A stretch of DNA of 64,000 nt from contig CM042092.1 in assembly GCA_023512835.1 (NCBI GenBank), positions 13,118,498 through 13,182,497 on the forward strand, written 5' to 3'. Under the pieces are notes generated by a model. It was given only the letters and a program-made list of their open reading frames with translations, was not told where the DNA came from and made no database searches. Position 1 is the first letter of the stretch, and every line of letters begins with the position of its first letter. Position numbers and translations under genes: made by a program. This DNA comes from Taxillus chinensis. Lineage: Eukaryota > Streptophyta > Magnoliopsida > Santalales > Loranthaceae. Shown here piece by piece: positions 22,358 to 36,479 of this stretch.

Positions 22358-25300
22358 CAAGGGCAATTAGCAATCTCCTTAACTTCCATTCAGAGGAAAA
22401 CCATGGCCACATGGTGAAAAATCTACTAGTAAATTTATGTTGTTAAGTCAGCAAAATTGTAGTTTAGCTGGACTATGTAATCCTTTTGTCAATCTCTGAC
22501 TGTTTATGATTTTTTGTCAGTCTCATCCACGCATGATTTTCTTACTGGGATAGTTAGGATTGACCAAAATCTAAGCCAATGGAGTGAAGGAAAGAGTAAG
22601 GTCAATCGTTATAATAGATTTTGTTACCCGTCTAGACTCTACTTTCTTCCCTTTCATTCTATCATCCAATCAAACTGGACTGATGAAGTAGAATGTGCTT
22701 ACGCCATATTTGCTATGCCTACATACCCATACTTAAAACTGCTGAGTGAAGTAAGACTGGTGTTATAACATTAAGGATTAATTTCTCCATTCCAATGTAG
22801 AAACGTTGCCTATTTTTGTTTATGGTTTTTGAATTTTCACGTTAGTTATCATCTCATGTATAAGTCGTGCTAAATGCCTTTGAATTGCTGATATTTTCTT
22901 TATTGGTTTTCTGGTTATTATTAATTGCCCCGTTTGGTTACTGAACATATAGCATGTTAGTTAGATATGTTTGTGTTTTGTCATTATTTTTAATATATTC
23001 TAGGACGCTTCATGACAACGCACAAAGTTAAACTGAATTTGAATTTGGACTTCAGCAGTTTATGTATATGTTTTCTGATTGTTCAGTTTCATGGTTTCAT
23101 TTCATAATGGTTGTCCATTTAGGGAAAAGTAGATGTAATGAGTTTAAATGGGAAGCAGTTATGATGGTCATTATTTTTCTTCCCAACATGAGATTTTGCC
23201 GACAATGCCTTCAAGACCATTCTGACCTGGCCAAGAATTTGAGCCTCTTCTTCAGGTTGAGTCACGATCTTGACCAAGTCCAGCTCCCTAACCACACCCG
23301 CCACGATTGAGGAAAGACCTCAAGAGGCAGGACTAATAATAATCCAGTGGATGAGCTGATGAGCTGATTCTGAGTTTGGCCTGCTGAGTTGAATGTCCCG
23401 AGTTTCTGGACAATGTGTCCTTTGCATTTCAAACTATTTCAGTACCCTCAGGATTAGGAGGAATGCTCACTGCAGTGTCAGACTGGTGGCAAGGTGTTGC
23501 AGGAGGTGACAGTGCTGCCACTACTGGGTATCAGGACTAGGAAGGATGAACCATATGGTAGTTATTGGGAAAATTTTCCATGGGTTTAGTTCTGTGAGTG
23601 CTAAGAGGGGAAATGGAATGTCAAATTGGGTTCTGATTATGCTGATGTTTGCTTGGTCCTCACCAGGCAATAGGAGGCCTAATGTCCCCAATGTTCATAT
23701 CCCAGAAGCACCTAGAAGAAATGTTAAAAAATGAAGGAATGTTAATGTTGCTGCTGGTAGAGAAATAAGGTGCATGGCTCGTGTATATCAGGATGAAAAT
23801 GATGCCTTCATGGATGTTTCTGACCTAAGTGAAAATTCTACTGATGGATTGAGTAATAATAGCAGTAGAAAGAAGAAGGGATTAAGAATGTAGAGGGGAA
23901 GGCGTTGAGCAGTAGAAACTTTTTGGGGAAGGAAAGTTGGTACCAGGATGAAGGAAGGTGAGGGCTTGGTTGATGCGTTGAAACCAGAGAAGAGTAACTT
24001 GAAGAGGCATGTGGTGTAGGCCACGAAGGTGTTGGGAGAGTGGGACATGAATGTGGAGTTCAGCAATGTGGTTGAAAAGCCAGTCAACTGCCCCACTACT
24101 GAGAATGAGTGGGTGGATAAGGATGGGGACTGGGGAGAAGGATGGCATGGAAGGGATTGGGTTTCTCAAGGGGCTCACTGAGGGGAATGAAGAAATTAAA
24201 GCTGTTGAGTGAGTAAAACTGTGCTGTTGTAGCATTGATGATGTCTTCAACCTATTGTTGTAGAATAATTGGCTGATTATCACCGATTTTAAGATATAAC
24301 ATAGTTATTTATCTCACATACAATCCTTATTAAATTTTCATAGTTTTCTAATTAAGTGTTTTGACTTGCTGTTCTCTTTAGCGATTCTCTGGTTTGGGAG
24401 GGATGGATTGCTATTTAATGGTCCAATTTTCAGTAATCTCTCTGATTATGGATTGAACCTGCTGCCTCAATGCCCAGTCTCTCACCTTAAAAGGTGTATA
24501 CTAGTTTACATTTCCAATCTATTGTTTTATTTCTTGCCATGAGTATTTTGTTGGCCAAGATGGCTGCAATCTTTTGGTGTTATGTCTATTTTTTTAAAGT
24601 GTATTTAATTTGGCTTATGTTGAACATTGACCTAGACATTAGACTGAAAGCGACTGCAGCTTAAGTGTAAGCCATGAAAAACAATACAAATTTAGTACAA
24701 ATTATACAAAATGTTAATTACCTATCATCTTTGTGGGTCGTTATTGGTTTAAGATAATTTTTTAAGACTCATAGAACGGGACAATATGTTATCCTCATTC
24801 TCTATGATGTAGTACAAAGTTAAATTAGACTTTAAATTTGAATTTTCCTATGGAGGATTGACTGCAGGTTTTTTTCCATAATTGTCGTCTTACTTTCATA
24901 ACGGACTTGTTTCCTTTTGTTTAGTTTATGTTATATAATTGTTATCAATTTTATGGTTCTACTTTAATAGTTACAGCCCATGTAGGGGCAAGTGGATGCA
25001 GTATATCACAGTATATGTTGAATATTTGATTGAAGTAATGAACATTCACATTATGAACATTTTCTTATAAGACAGTATATAAATTTAAGTTAGTGCATTC
25101 AAAACTTTTTATTACTATCATGTCACTAAAGGAGGAATATAAATTTGAGCTCCTAAATCTTCACTTATTATGTTTTCTTTCACCCTCATTTTATTTTGAA
25201 GTAACTTAAATGCCCTCATGATAATAATAAATTAAGATGGTAATATTTATTATAAGTAATTCAATAACTTCACAATAATGTTTATTTTAGCGTCGCTTCA

Positions 25301-27775
25301 TTTTCTTCCTGAGCATTTTATAACATTGAATAATATATAAAATAAACATCAACTGTTGTTGGAACTTGGAACTCTAATTTATGTTTGTGATCTTCTGCAC
25401 TATTTAATTTTAAAATATCTGTTTTTGCATTGCTAATTTCTCTTGCTATAATGACATACTTTTTAAATGACTTATTCCTTCTATACTTACTATTTATAGG
25501 TCTTACTATTGCTATTCTAGGTCAATGGCAAGGATGGAGTTTACATTAATTTCTAGGTGCACATGGATTTGTGCTTGCTTGCTTTCAGTCGTATCAGTTT
25601 TTTTCTTGTGCAACGTGTTTGTATAGTATATTAATTACTGCATAGATGCAGTACAAAACAAAAACCTTCTGAAAAGGTATTCATAAACTGGGATAAACAA
25701 AGAGATAAATTGCCGGAGACCTTTGCTTACTGTTTTACCTTGTGTTTGTACTGGGACTGGTATTGTTTGCACATTAGGGCTGCCTTTGGGATGGGGGGAA
25801 TAACCGGTGATATTCAAAAAAAAAAAAAAAGTTTACTTTTGCTCTTCCCATGAATGCCTTGAAGAATTCATGATTTTGTTTTATGATTCATACAAAGTAA
25901 GCTCACATCATACTGCCAACCTCCTCTTTTATTAATTTTCGGTTTCTAAGCCTTCTCCTGAAAAGCTTAGAGGACTGGTTAAAAATACTTTTTTACGGAC
26001 TGAATAGGATTTTTTGTCCCCCCTCTTTTGGCCACGTGGAAATGGTTCTTTCCTGACTTCCCTTTCCTTATATTGGTTTCTTATAATTTACCGTGCTTGT
26101 GTTTGGGAGTCCCCTGGTGTGCTTAGTATTCAGTTATTCATCAAAAAAATGGGCTGAAGAAAAAAATCTGTCAGCATCTAATATTGAGTGAGTGCTCTTG
26201 TGGAAGGAAGTTTTTTTTCCTAGCCGGTTGAGTATATATTGAACCTTTGGTTTATCTTGGCTTAGTTTTCCTTCTTATTGGTTTATGAACTTTTAAATAT
26301 ATATATTGAACCTTTGGCAATCAATTTCTAGTTTGCCAAGATAGTTTGGTTGGCGGATAGTTTGCTAACGTGGAGTTGAAAACTGCATTTGTTTTATTTT
26401 TTCGCTATTTTTATCATTTTTTTTTGAGTAGATTCATGTATGGCCTTCTGGTGAATACTGAAAGGGAAGGCTTAAAAGGCGATTCATTGAGAAGCCTTAG
26501 AGTCGTACTTTGTCATTTTAACTTGCTGACTTTTCAATCATGGGACCAACCCAAATGCATATTTCATCACCTGACTGGGGGAAAAGAGTGATATTACTGG
26601 CTATCAATTGGGATGTGGGCACAAAAACTGGTACCAGCACTCCTGCTGTCTTCTTTATAACCTGTTCTAGTGCTTCCTTTCACAATTGCCTTGTAGTGGT
26701 TTTTTGGTCAAGTGGCATTACACAATGGCACCACGGCTGCTCGCTGCCTCTGGTGTTTACCTTTGAATCGAGTACCAAGCAGACCAACAAGAGGGTGAGA
26801 GATCACGTTATAAATTCGAGATTTAAGGTCTATTGTACTGCTAGATTTGAAAGTTTGGTTACTGATTGGGCAGCAACATGAATGTGAATTGTTGCTGCTA
26901 AAAATATTTGTAGCAAAGGTACAACATTTGACATTACTTGCTATTCATGATCATGTTGGTGATTGGGTCCATACCTGTGCTGGTACTGAACATATTTACA
27001 AATGTTATTATGTTGCCTGGAGGTTTCTATTTTCTTGCCACTTCAAGGATTTTAGTTACTTGATTTACTCAACTATTGTTGTATTTGGGCTAATAAGAGC
27101 CTACATTGTCTGTTGGGTCTTCTAAATTCTAATACCCTAATTTAGGCTAGTGATTGGAGGCTACCATTCTTCCTCTAAAATTAATAATGAGGTTTGTTCA
27201 TGATATTTCTAACACTTTTTTTTTTCTTTCCTTTTGTAGTTCGTATCATGGGGGTTGTAGTTTATGGAATGCATTTGCCGAAGGCTTATTAGCATTTTTT
27301 TCGTCCTTCCCCCCCAAAAGAAAAAAGGATCATTTCCATCATCCTCTTGATCGTCTGATCCTATTTTCTTGCATAACAAAGTATATTTGAAATCAAGTTC
27401 TTTGTTTCTGTTGGATATATCTTATCTATTGTTGCTTTTAGTTTTACATCTGAATTTATTTTTTATTTCTTTAAAAAGCCTAGCAATTCACTGTTACAAC
27501 GGTGATATATATATATATTAAGGCATAAGCTACAGTAGTGATGGATCTTCATGTATACCCAGAAAAGAAAAAAGAAAAATTCATTCAAAATAAAAAAATT
27601 TAGATTACAAAATAAGCAACCAATTTAGCACTAACCTCCCTTGTAACCAATTTACAAGGGATAACTTGTTTTTAAGTTGAGTAAATCATTCAAAATTAAG
27701 TAAAATTAGATTGTTGTGGCTGGAGTGAAATTATTAGTATGTTAGTACTAATACTTAGAACACCTACTCTAATTT
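22358..27775. other. Gene-free interval downstream of the DUF177 gene
   Basis: The 3' UTR should lie in the first few hundred bases. At 23300-24230 GC content is higher, and short plus-strand frames (such as YQDENDAFMDVSDLSENSTD near 23790) look like a worn coding relic, but I cannot name it. A unit ending in an A15 tract at 25815-25830 could be a retroposon 3' end. The rest shows nothing. Confidence 0.45.
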
Positions 27776-27843
27776 AGAGAATCAAATATACAATATAGTG
27801 GCTATGTTTAGAGAATCAAATATACAATATAGTGGCTATGTTT
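27776..27843. repeat. 34-bp tandem duplication
   Basis: AGAGAATCAAATATACAATA plus TAGTGGCTATGTTT occurs twice back to back without changes. The following ATGTTTGGTGTTGATTT also occurs twice (near 27837 and 27892). Confidence 0.9.
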
Positions 27844-27974
27844 GGTGTTGATTTAGAGATTTAGAGATTGTTGTTGCTATGCCATTGTGTTATGTTTGGT
27901 GTTGATTTTGAATTTCCGTTTTCAAAAACCGTTTTAAAAAATTGTATTTAAAAATCATTTTCTGGCAATTTGAA

Positions 27975-28672
27975 AATTCATTTCTTGTTTGGCATGTGTT
28001 TTTTGTAAAATCAGAAAGTGTATTCGTTTCCGTAGGCAGAGCATAGTCGTAGCACCGACAGGGGCATTGGGGAAGAAGATCAGGCAGGGGGAGGGAGGTC
28101 ACGACTGGGGGGAGGGGGAGGAAGATCAGGCAGCCGGGGTGGGAAGGTCATGGCAGGGAGAGCCGATCCCCGTTCTTTTTGTTGTCATAGGGGGTGTTGC
28201 AGGGAGGGGGGTCGTGGGAGGGATGAGGGAGCCGTCGCCGTCGCTCGGGGGGTGGGGGGAGTCGTCACAGTGGGACGTTGCAGGGAGGGGGGAGCCATCT
28301 CCATTGCCGTCGCCGGAGGAGAAGGACACGTGATGGGGGAAGTCTCGCTGTTGCCGTTGCAGGGTGAGGGGTCGCAGGTAGAGGAAGCCTTGCGGGTGGC
28401 CGGGGATCGCCAAGGGAGGGTCGCGGGGAATAGATCCAAGTGTCCGGGTTGTAGGGGACTGATCCAGGCATGGGGGGCTCGCCAGGCATCGAGGGGAGAG
28501 TCTCCGAGCGTCGTAGCAGGCGGTGGCAGCGGCGTCGCAGTTGGAGAGAAAGAACGTGAGAACAAAAAAACAAATATTAAAAACATCGTTTAGATGTTTT
28601 CGTTTTTCCGTGACTTAAAAGCAAATTGCATTTTAATTTTAAAGAAAAAAACAATGGCCAAACAAGATGCAT
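27975..28672. mobile_element. Possible TIR element with GC-rich core
   Basis: The left edge (27983-28012, TTCTTGTTTGGCATGTGTTT) and the reverse complement of the right edge (about 28672-28640, TCTTGTTTGGCCATTGTTTT) match with few differences, forming imperfect terminal inverted repeats. Between them is a strongly GC-rich core (28040-28560) of CCGTCGCC/GGGGAG-like low-complexity DNA, unlike its AT-rich neighbourhood. Open frames exist in the core on both strands but are compositional artefacts. A non-autonomous DNA transposon is the best guess; I found no clear target-site duplication. Confidence 0.45.
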
Positions 28673-29844
28673 CGAAAACAGAGGAAACCAAATACGCTAA
28701 TATATAAAAAATTTTTATTGATCCTACAATGCTCGCTATATAAAATTTTTATTATTTTAATGCGTCGAACGCCTTATCGAATCCTCGTGCTTCTCTCTCC
28801 CTGCGACCCATCTCCCTTCAACAATGCTACCAATGCCTGCCAAAGATGCTAGTCTAAAAATTCATCTTCTGTCCTAGTTGCCATGCCTGCCACCACAGCT
28901 CTTCCTAAATTGAAACTGAGACGGGGATAGGGACCCACTGCATCATAGAGTGTAATTGTCATAGCCGTGAAAAAGAACGCGGAGGGTCTACCCACTGCAT
29001 CAGAAGAACATGAAGAATGTAGCTCCATCAGATTCGCGTAAAGAACGTGAAGAGGTAACATCGAGGGTCTATACACTGCATCAAAGTAGAGAAGGCATCA
29101 GTTCTGTGGACGGAAACCCGACGCGTCATGGCCCTGGTGGAGTGGAGGAGCTGACAAACAGTATGTTTGTATGTCATTGGAAATGAAGTTATTATTTTTC
29201 ATTCTAGATTAATTTAATTGAAGCCAAGTGTGAATTCACTTCAACAGATGGACAATAGATTATAGAAGTAATGCTTTGCTTCACTTTGCTTTCTTCATTG
29301 ATCTCACCATCCATGATGCGGCCTGGTAATGAAATTGATGCCACCTCGATGTTTTGTTCCAGTCGCAGCCAATAGATCATTTGATACTTCTTTAGCTACT
29401 GCTACTGATGGCCGCCACCACCGCGGGAGAAACAGCAATGGATTGGATGAGTCCAGTCGAAAAGTAAGAAAGATTAAATTATATTTTTAAAAATAATAAA
29501 ATATTTCATAGTTAGCAAAAATAGGAAGTATGATTGTAATAGGTAGTGTAAAAGTAATTAGTTAAAGTAATTTTTAGCTAAAATAAGAAGAATGTATAGA
29601 GAGCATGGTTGAATATACTCTTAGACATTGAGTGAATTTACATAAAGATAAATATTTCATTTTTGTTTTCAAAAATTAGTTTCTTTTGAAAATGGTAATG
29701 TTTTTTTATTAATTTTTTTTTATTTTATAAAAAATAAGAAATAAAAATAGACTACTCTTGCCGCCTACATAATAAAAGTCACAACCACTCCACAGCAATA
29801 CAGTATTACCCCAAAGACGTAGCAACTGCACTATAGACGTAGCA

Positions 29845-29904
<60 letters not shown>

Positions 29905-31766
29905 ATGCTAAATTGAGGTGTATATGCTATTAGTGCCACAGCTAGAGGAGCCACCAAATTCCCAACCTGTGCGGCTCAAATTGGGTTGGGACCTGCAGAG
30001 TCGTGGAGCAGCATGAACCTACCAGGTAGAAAGTGCATTAGCAACCCGATATGAAAAGCGAGAGAGACAACATGGTAATAAAAGCAAAATTGTAGACAAC
30101 ACACCTAACATGGTAACTAGCAACCGCTGGTGTGGTGGCTCCCAGCGAGCATATATCCTGGGAAGAAGCTATCCTAAGCGAAGCCATTAATTTGGAAATA
30201 GCATATTGGGTTTTATGGCATCATTTTAGCATCTCTAGGCTAAGAAATAATTATTACTTGGAGTTACAATGATTCAATTTTTTTTAAAATTATTTATATA
30301 ACTGATTTATGATATCACCGTAAAATCATAATAATATGGATGACTGTAATTTTTTATCATCACGATTATTCATATATTATTTAAAATAAATAAACTCAAA
30401 TAAACACGGCTTATTCATGATTATGCTTGCTTTTAAAATTTTAATAATAATTTAAATAACTAATAAAACATTGGTTTGATTTATTAATTTTCTTGGGTTC
30501 AAACTTAAAAAACACCTAACAAACACCTCTCCAAATCTTTAAAAATATACTCACAAATTCAAATGATGATGGAATGCTAAGAATAATAATGATAGGAGCG
30601 AGTTTGTGTGGCTAATAATTTTAATCGTGTGATTTTTGATTATTTTGATATTCTATCAATATTATTTAAAAAATTGATCGATTAAATATTTGATTATAAA
30701 CATATAAGTAATTAGGGTGTAATTTTAAATTATTAAATCGTCATAACTGGTTCAAGCTGACTTGTTGAATTTGTCAATTTATTAAATTGTTAAAACTGAA
30801 CAAAATTGGTTTAGTTTGAAAACTGAATGATATATGGTTTGATTTGATTTTAAATTTTAAAATCGCGATTTACATGGAATCAAACAGAATAATATTATTA
30901 TTTATTTATTTATTATTTTATGTTTTGAGGCATATTTATTTAAGATTATTTAATAATAATTGATATGCGGGGTTTGTCAATTATATTATTTAATTTTGAC
31001 ACTAATAATTAAATTTTGATATATATTAGTATTAATATGTTTACACATTATTTATTTATTTACATTTAACTTTCAAACTCAAACTAATTTAAATTAATAA
31101 TTTTCAAACTGTTGGTTCAAATCAATCTAAATTAATAAAAAATTATTAAACTAAACAGACTCAAATCAATCTAAATCTAAATTGTTGGTTCAAATCGAAC
31201 CGACTCCAAATCAATTTGATTTAATTTAATTTGACAAGCGATTTAATTTGATTTAATTTTTCTAAATAAAAAACATCAAATTACTTTAAAAAATAATTTA
31301 TATCAATTCAAACCAACCAATTTTACCTACAAACAACCCTCCAAATCTTTGGAAATCTACTTCCAAATCCAAATGAGGAATCCAGTAATAATAAGAAGAT
31401 TCGATTAATTTGAGAAAAGAAAACTAAGTAGTTGTTGTGCGTATCGTATGTGTGGTACACAAGTACGCTCAGAGTCTCGGGTATTGAGTCGCCAGCCCAC
31501 ACGGTTGGTTGGGTTGTAGTTGCAGCCTGCAGGGGTGTGTTATGATTAAAATGCAGAGTCTCAGGTAGTCCGGGGTTTATTCCGTATTTTTGTGTATTTA
31601 TTTACGGGACATAGGGATCTCCGTCATTCTCGGAGACTTGTTCTCGATCCAACCGCATGCAGATTTAGTACTGTACTACAATATGCTACCCACGTTGTCC
31701 TAATGCCTACTACGCCTGCTGTTCCTTCCTCGTTCCCTCTCTTCTCTGCTCTTGGGTGTCTCTCCC
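28673..31766. other. Gene-free, repeat-rich interval before carbonic anhydrase
   Basis: Contains a CA/TA microsatellite, a MITE-like edge around 29570-29635 (TTTTTAGCTAAAATAAGAAG), and an AT-rich stretch 30240-31340 with repeated AATCAATCTAAAT/GGTTCAAATC units. No coding frame is supported. The CA promoter and 5' UTR probably lie within about 31450-31766. Confidence 0.45.
29846..29900. repeat. (CA)n(TA)n microsatellite
   Basis: About five CA units followed by more than twenty TA units. Confidence 0.95.
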
Positions 31767-31835
31767 ATGGCAGCCCTTCAATTCCCATCTTCCTCCATCC
31801 AATCCCCCTCAACCGCCCCTGTAAGCTCTGTAACC

Positions 31836-31871
<36 letters not shown>

Positions 31872-34800
31872 GTGTATGCATTGTATTTGTTATTCATTTC
31901 GTGTTGCTGTGCAGATCTATGGTATGAAGACGAACTTGGGTGAACCCAGTCAAATCCATTTCAATTTGTTGAGTTCTTTCAAGTAATGGCCCTTCATGTT
32001 TTATTTATTTATTTAATCTTGAATTGGCTTCTGATTTGAAATTACCCATTTATAAAAATTACAGGGTTGAATTCTTCTAATTTCCCTACCCAAATTAAAA
32101 AAAAACTTTTGATTTAATATTACTCCCGACGTGTTTATTTGGGATGAACATTAATGTGTGTGTGTGTGTGTTTGTGTTTGAGATTTCTTATTGTGTTTGA
32201 GCATCCTGTCTGGTATTATTCTTTTTCATCCACAATCGATATCCAATTGCGATTTATTCAGCTCTACGTAATATATTTCATTAATCTAAGCAGACATAAG
32301 TTGGGTTTGCCTGATTCGTTTCATTCCAAAGTGGGTTTGTCTAAAAATGTTTTGGCTTTGTTGGTTTTGTTACATTCATGGCATTTTTTTTTAAAGAAAA
32401 AAATATTATTATTGTCCTATTCTCTGTTACCTGTGGATGAATATGCAAGCATGCCTTTCATTCTTGTATGAGTTAGCAAATAGATTCCCCAATATCATGC
32501 TAAGAAAAGCCAGTGCCAGTGCAGATGGGAGTTTGTCAGAGGGACTGATGCATTCCATATGGTAGAGAAAATTTGATTTTAGAATAAGGTATAAGTTTGT
32601 ATTCTCATCATTAAGAAGTTAGAAAGAAAATGCCAAAAGCCGTATTTCCTGTGCCTTTGAAGATAGATTTTGAAATTGATGTGGACGTTTATTTGGCTGA
32701 AGCGTGGTTACTTCCCTTCGGGGAATATTAAAAATTCCCCATGATAAGGTTTGAAATTAATGTTTACAGACGACTAATGAACTTTGTTAAAATATTAACC
32801 TTTTATTGAAGAAAACAAAGGAAAAGGAGCAGGAAAAAAACCAAAAACAAACAAACAAACAATGGAGCTCATGATTATTAGGCTTGGACTGAAACACCTA
32901 GAGCTTACATTGATATCAGAAAAGAAGGTATCAGTAATATCACAAACAAAATATAGTGATTTATGGATATTACATTGCCATCTGACAATTAGAGATCTCT
33001 AACATTACAAACAAACTATCAGTAAGGAAGTCTGAAAACCAACAAAGACACAACTTTTCTTTAGAGGCCAGTACACTCGTTGTTTATCAGTAAATACCTT
33101 GCCATTTTTTTGAACCAAATTGTCCAAATGATGCCGCTTGGAAGGTCTAAAGAATGGCATGTTTCCAAAAATATACCAGGAAGAGGCTAACTAATAAAAT
33201 GCTATTGCTTTTAAGAATCTTAACCATAAATTAATAACTTGGCTTGAACCTGCATGCTTTACAAAATATATCCATTTTGTTTGTTTCAGGACTTTTTTTT
33301 TTTTTTTGGAATGTTTGTCATGATGAGAGATTCCTATCCCGCTAATCTATGGAACTCTACTTGTCCCTTCCTTTGGTTCTAATTTAATTGTTTGCTGATT
33401 CATTTCTAGGAATATGTTGCTTTTAAGAATAAAGTCTCCCAAGCAACATTCAGAATTTTCTTCCAGAGATAAGAGTGTTTGCCTGTTATTTACATATTAA
33501 ATTGGAAGCTCCATAGTTTGTCGGAACTAATTATAACTCACATTAACATCTACAGACAGAGGCCATCTTTGAGATTAAGGGCTTTGGGGGATCATGATAT
33601 GATGACTGAGGAGCTTACTGAAAAATCAGAGATTGCATCAGAAACTGGAAATGGTTGTGATTTGTTCAATGAGATGAAACATCGGTTCCTGAGTTTCAAA
33701 AAGCAAAAGTACTTGTAAGATGAAATGAGCTATGACTAGTTCAATATATTTATCTTTGAGAAATTATCTTACAATGAAGGATAATGTATGAACAGGGAAA
33801 ACTTGGAACACTTTCAGAATCTTGCTAAGGCTCAAGCACCAAAGGTTGTATTGTATTTCTGATCTTGTCTGTTCTTTGAATGATTTCCTTATTTTCTGTT
33901 TCTGGGGCTGGGGCTAATACACACAGGCATGTCCTTCCAATCCCTTCACACGCTGCCCAAAGTGGAGATGAACACTTGTTTCCCTTTTGGGATTTAACCG
34001 TCAGTATGAATCTCACAATTATTTGCTCATATTATATTATGATAAATAATTGACTATAGTGTATGAAATCTATTTTAGTTTTTGCCTTAAATGTGGGAGA
34101 AGGAAAAATTATGTGTACTGATAGTTCCAAGAACAGTTTATGGTGATTGCCTGCGCAGACTCCAGGGTTTGTCCATCCATCGTCCTGGGATTTCAACCAG
34201 GTGAGGCCTTTGTCATCCGTAATGTGGCAAATTTGGTGCCCCCATTTGAGGTATTATCCATAGCATTGTAATGCTTTGAATGAGCAAAAGTTGACACCAT
34301 AAAAATCCTGACGCTTTTAAAATCAATGGTCAAATTTGTTTCTCTTTTTGTTTATGGTGCAGAATGGACCCTCAGAAACAAATGCCGCCCTAGAGTTTGC
34401 TGTGAATTCTCTTGAAGTAAGTAGCTGTGCCTATAAATCTAGTAGGCTACTATTCTTCTAACAAGTTACTGAATAATTTTTGCACAAACCAGTTAAGTGT
34501 CGATGGATACATTCTGCTCATTAGTTTTATTAAGTCTTATATTTTGTTTATTTTTTTTTAAAAATAGTGATTCCGTCCTCCTGAGTGGGATTTGACCAAC
34601 TGTTCACTTTTGAATGTTTTTTTTATAAATAAACTGTTCACTTTTGAATATGAGAGAACTTGGGTAACTTTCTCCTTATTACCCCTGCAACCCGCAGCTG
34701 CTGAAGCTGTTGGTTTGGTGGATTATAGCTGTTGATTATCCTGATCTTTAGAACAATTAATTATGCATTCCTCTGCAGGTTGAAAATATACTAGTTGTTG

Positions 34801-35580
34801 GCCACAGTTGCTGCGGTGGCATCAGAGCTCTAATGAGTATGCAGGAAGTTAAATCCGACTCAAGGTTCAGTGAAGACATTAATTTTTCTTAGTTTTTCAT
34901 TTTATGATTGTTATAACATTCTTCTGTGAAAAATGTGCAATATTTTTATTAAGCTAAGCTTTACTTTGCAGGAGCTTTATTGGAAGCTGGGTCGTTGTCG
35001 GAAAGAATGCGAGGTTAAAGACCAAGGCTTCTGTTTCTAGGCTTAGTTTTGACCTGCAATGTAAACACTGTGAGAAGGTGCTCTTCTTTTCATGAGCCTA
35101 TAATTGTTGTGTTCCATAAGAAAATTTAGTGAGGGATTGGTACTTAATTATGCTGAAGTGCTCCTTATTTTTATAAACTGTATGCCTTCTATATGACAAA
35201 GTGGAAAATCTGATAGCAAACTGCCATTGTATACAAAAATTAATAGTATGTCATATCTTTGTGAAACTGGCTATTTGTATATTTGATTAAGAGATGGACA
35301 CGACACTTTGCATTTATATATTTACGTTCTGCTAGAAATATTATTCCAATTGAGCTTGGTGGGATTGTGTTTACAGGAGTCGGTTAATCATTCTCTGTTA
35401 AATCTGCTTACATACCCTTGGATAGAAGAGAGGGTGAAGAGAGGTGTATTATCTGTCCATGGTGGTTACTATGATTTTGTTGACTGCACATTCCAGAAGT
35501 GGACACTTGATCACAAGAGAAGAGATTTGAAAGATGAAGATGGCGTATATGCTATAAAAGACAAATCACATTGGTCCTAA
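31767..35580 (+). CDS. BCA5: Beta carbonic anhydrase, BCA5-type, nine exons
   Basis: Beta carbonic anhydrases interconvert CO2 and bicarbonate using a zinc ion; the plant BCA5 clade is plastid-targeted. Exons: 31767-31820, 31915-31982, 33556-33714, 33796-33844, 34137-34250, 34363-34416, 34779-34864, 34972-35077 and 35377-35580. All junctions are GT-AG, phases agree, and the product is 297 residues. The Ser/Pro-rich N-terminus fits a transit peptide. Zinc ligands are Cys116 (in [11 protein letters not shown]), His175 and Cys178 (in [13 protein letters not shown]); the Asp118-Arg120 dyad is present. The C-terminus keeps [20 protein letters not shown] and ends KSHWS as in BCA5 relatives. Exon 3 must start at 33556, since the alternative acceptor four bases on gives an immediate stop. 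Intron 1 is only 94 bp and largely a CT repeat. Confidence 0.93.
31839..31869. repeat. (CT)n microsatellite in carbonic anhydrase intron 1
   Basis: About fifteen CT units form a third of the 94-bp first intron, between its donor and acceptor. Confidence 0.95.
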
Positions 35581-36479
35581 AGTTTTTGCTTCTACTTTCT
35601 CTCCATAATTATACATAGTAATTTAAAAATTATGCTGTATATTTCAGGTTTGTAAACCTTGTGAAACTATATCTGCCCACAAATAAAAGGGTAAAGTCTT
35701 GTGGCATTAAATTATGATGTTATAAGACAATTGCCTTCGTCTGTAAGAGATTTCTAGTTTCTGATATTCCAATTTATATCTATTATGGATTTCGGTTAGC
35801 TGCTGCGTGCTATGCTTTTGTGTTGAGTCCTGGAGAAACAAAAAAAATGATCGTATTTTTTGCAGAGTATTTGTTATACATGATGGACTCGGTTATCAGG
35901 ATTTTAGAAAATAAGTTTTGATCGTACTACATGAATATCTTGTCAAATAGTGTGGTTATGTAGAAAACATAGAAAAAGAATCACTGCTCCTTCCGTGGTT
36001 TGTTTTTTAACTTTCAAATGGCACTGAAAACCTGCTGTTTTCTTTTCCTTTTATTTGAAAATAGGTAGATCTAATCTAAGGATTCTTAGGGGGGCATACT
36101 ATTTTACACTAGGTGATTTCTTCGTTGTATTAAGAACTAGTAAAGCTTTATTTCTTTTGTTACTGCTATTGTTGATTTAGATACTTCAAATAAGTATCTT
36201 TTTTTCTTCTTTCTAATGGATTATTAGTTTTGGTGTCATAAATCATACTTTAGGACTTAGGTAATTTTAGTTTGTTTTTTAATTTTTAGTTACACTTCTC
36301 ATAATATTATTACCTTAGGTGATGGATTATTATCTTGTATACATGGATCTGGCTTAATTATATTAACTTTTCTCCTATCTTTGTTATCTGTCTTATATTT
36401 ACCTAATTTATCTTTTAATTTTAACTCACTCATTGGCTTAATTGTTGTATCTACTTTTTTGTGTGATCATGACTTATTT
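35581..36479. other. Carbonic anhydrase 3' flank, no further gene
   Basis: Should hold the 3' UTR; AATAAA-like signals are present (for example near 35682). Otherwise T-rich DNA without recognisable content. Confidence 0.45.

Noticed and set aside
28150..28593. Long overlapping open frames on both strands
   Set aside because: They arise from GC-rich low-complexity DNA with few stop codons; both strands being open argues against coding.
33927..34010. Possible extra carbonic anhydrase exon
   Set aside because: The protein joins perfectly from QAPK (33844) to [10 protein letters not shown] (34137), so this lies in an intron.
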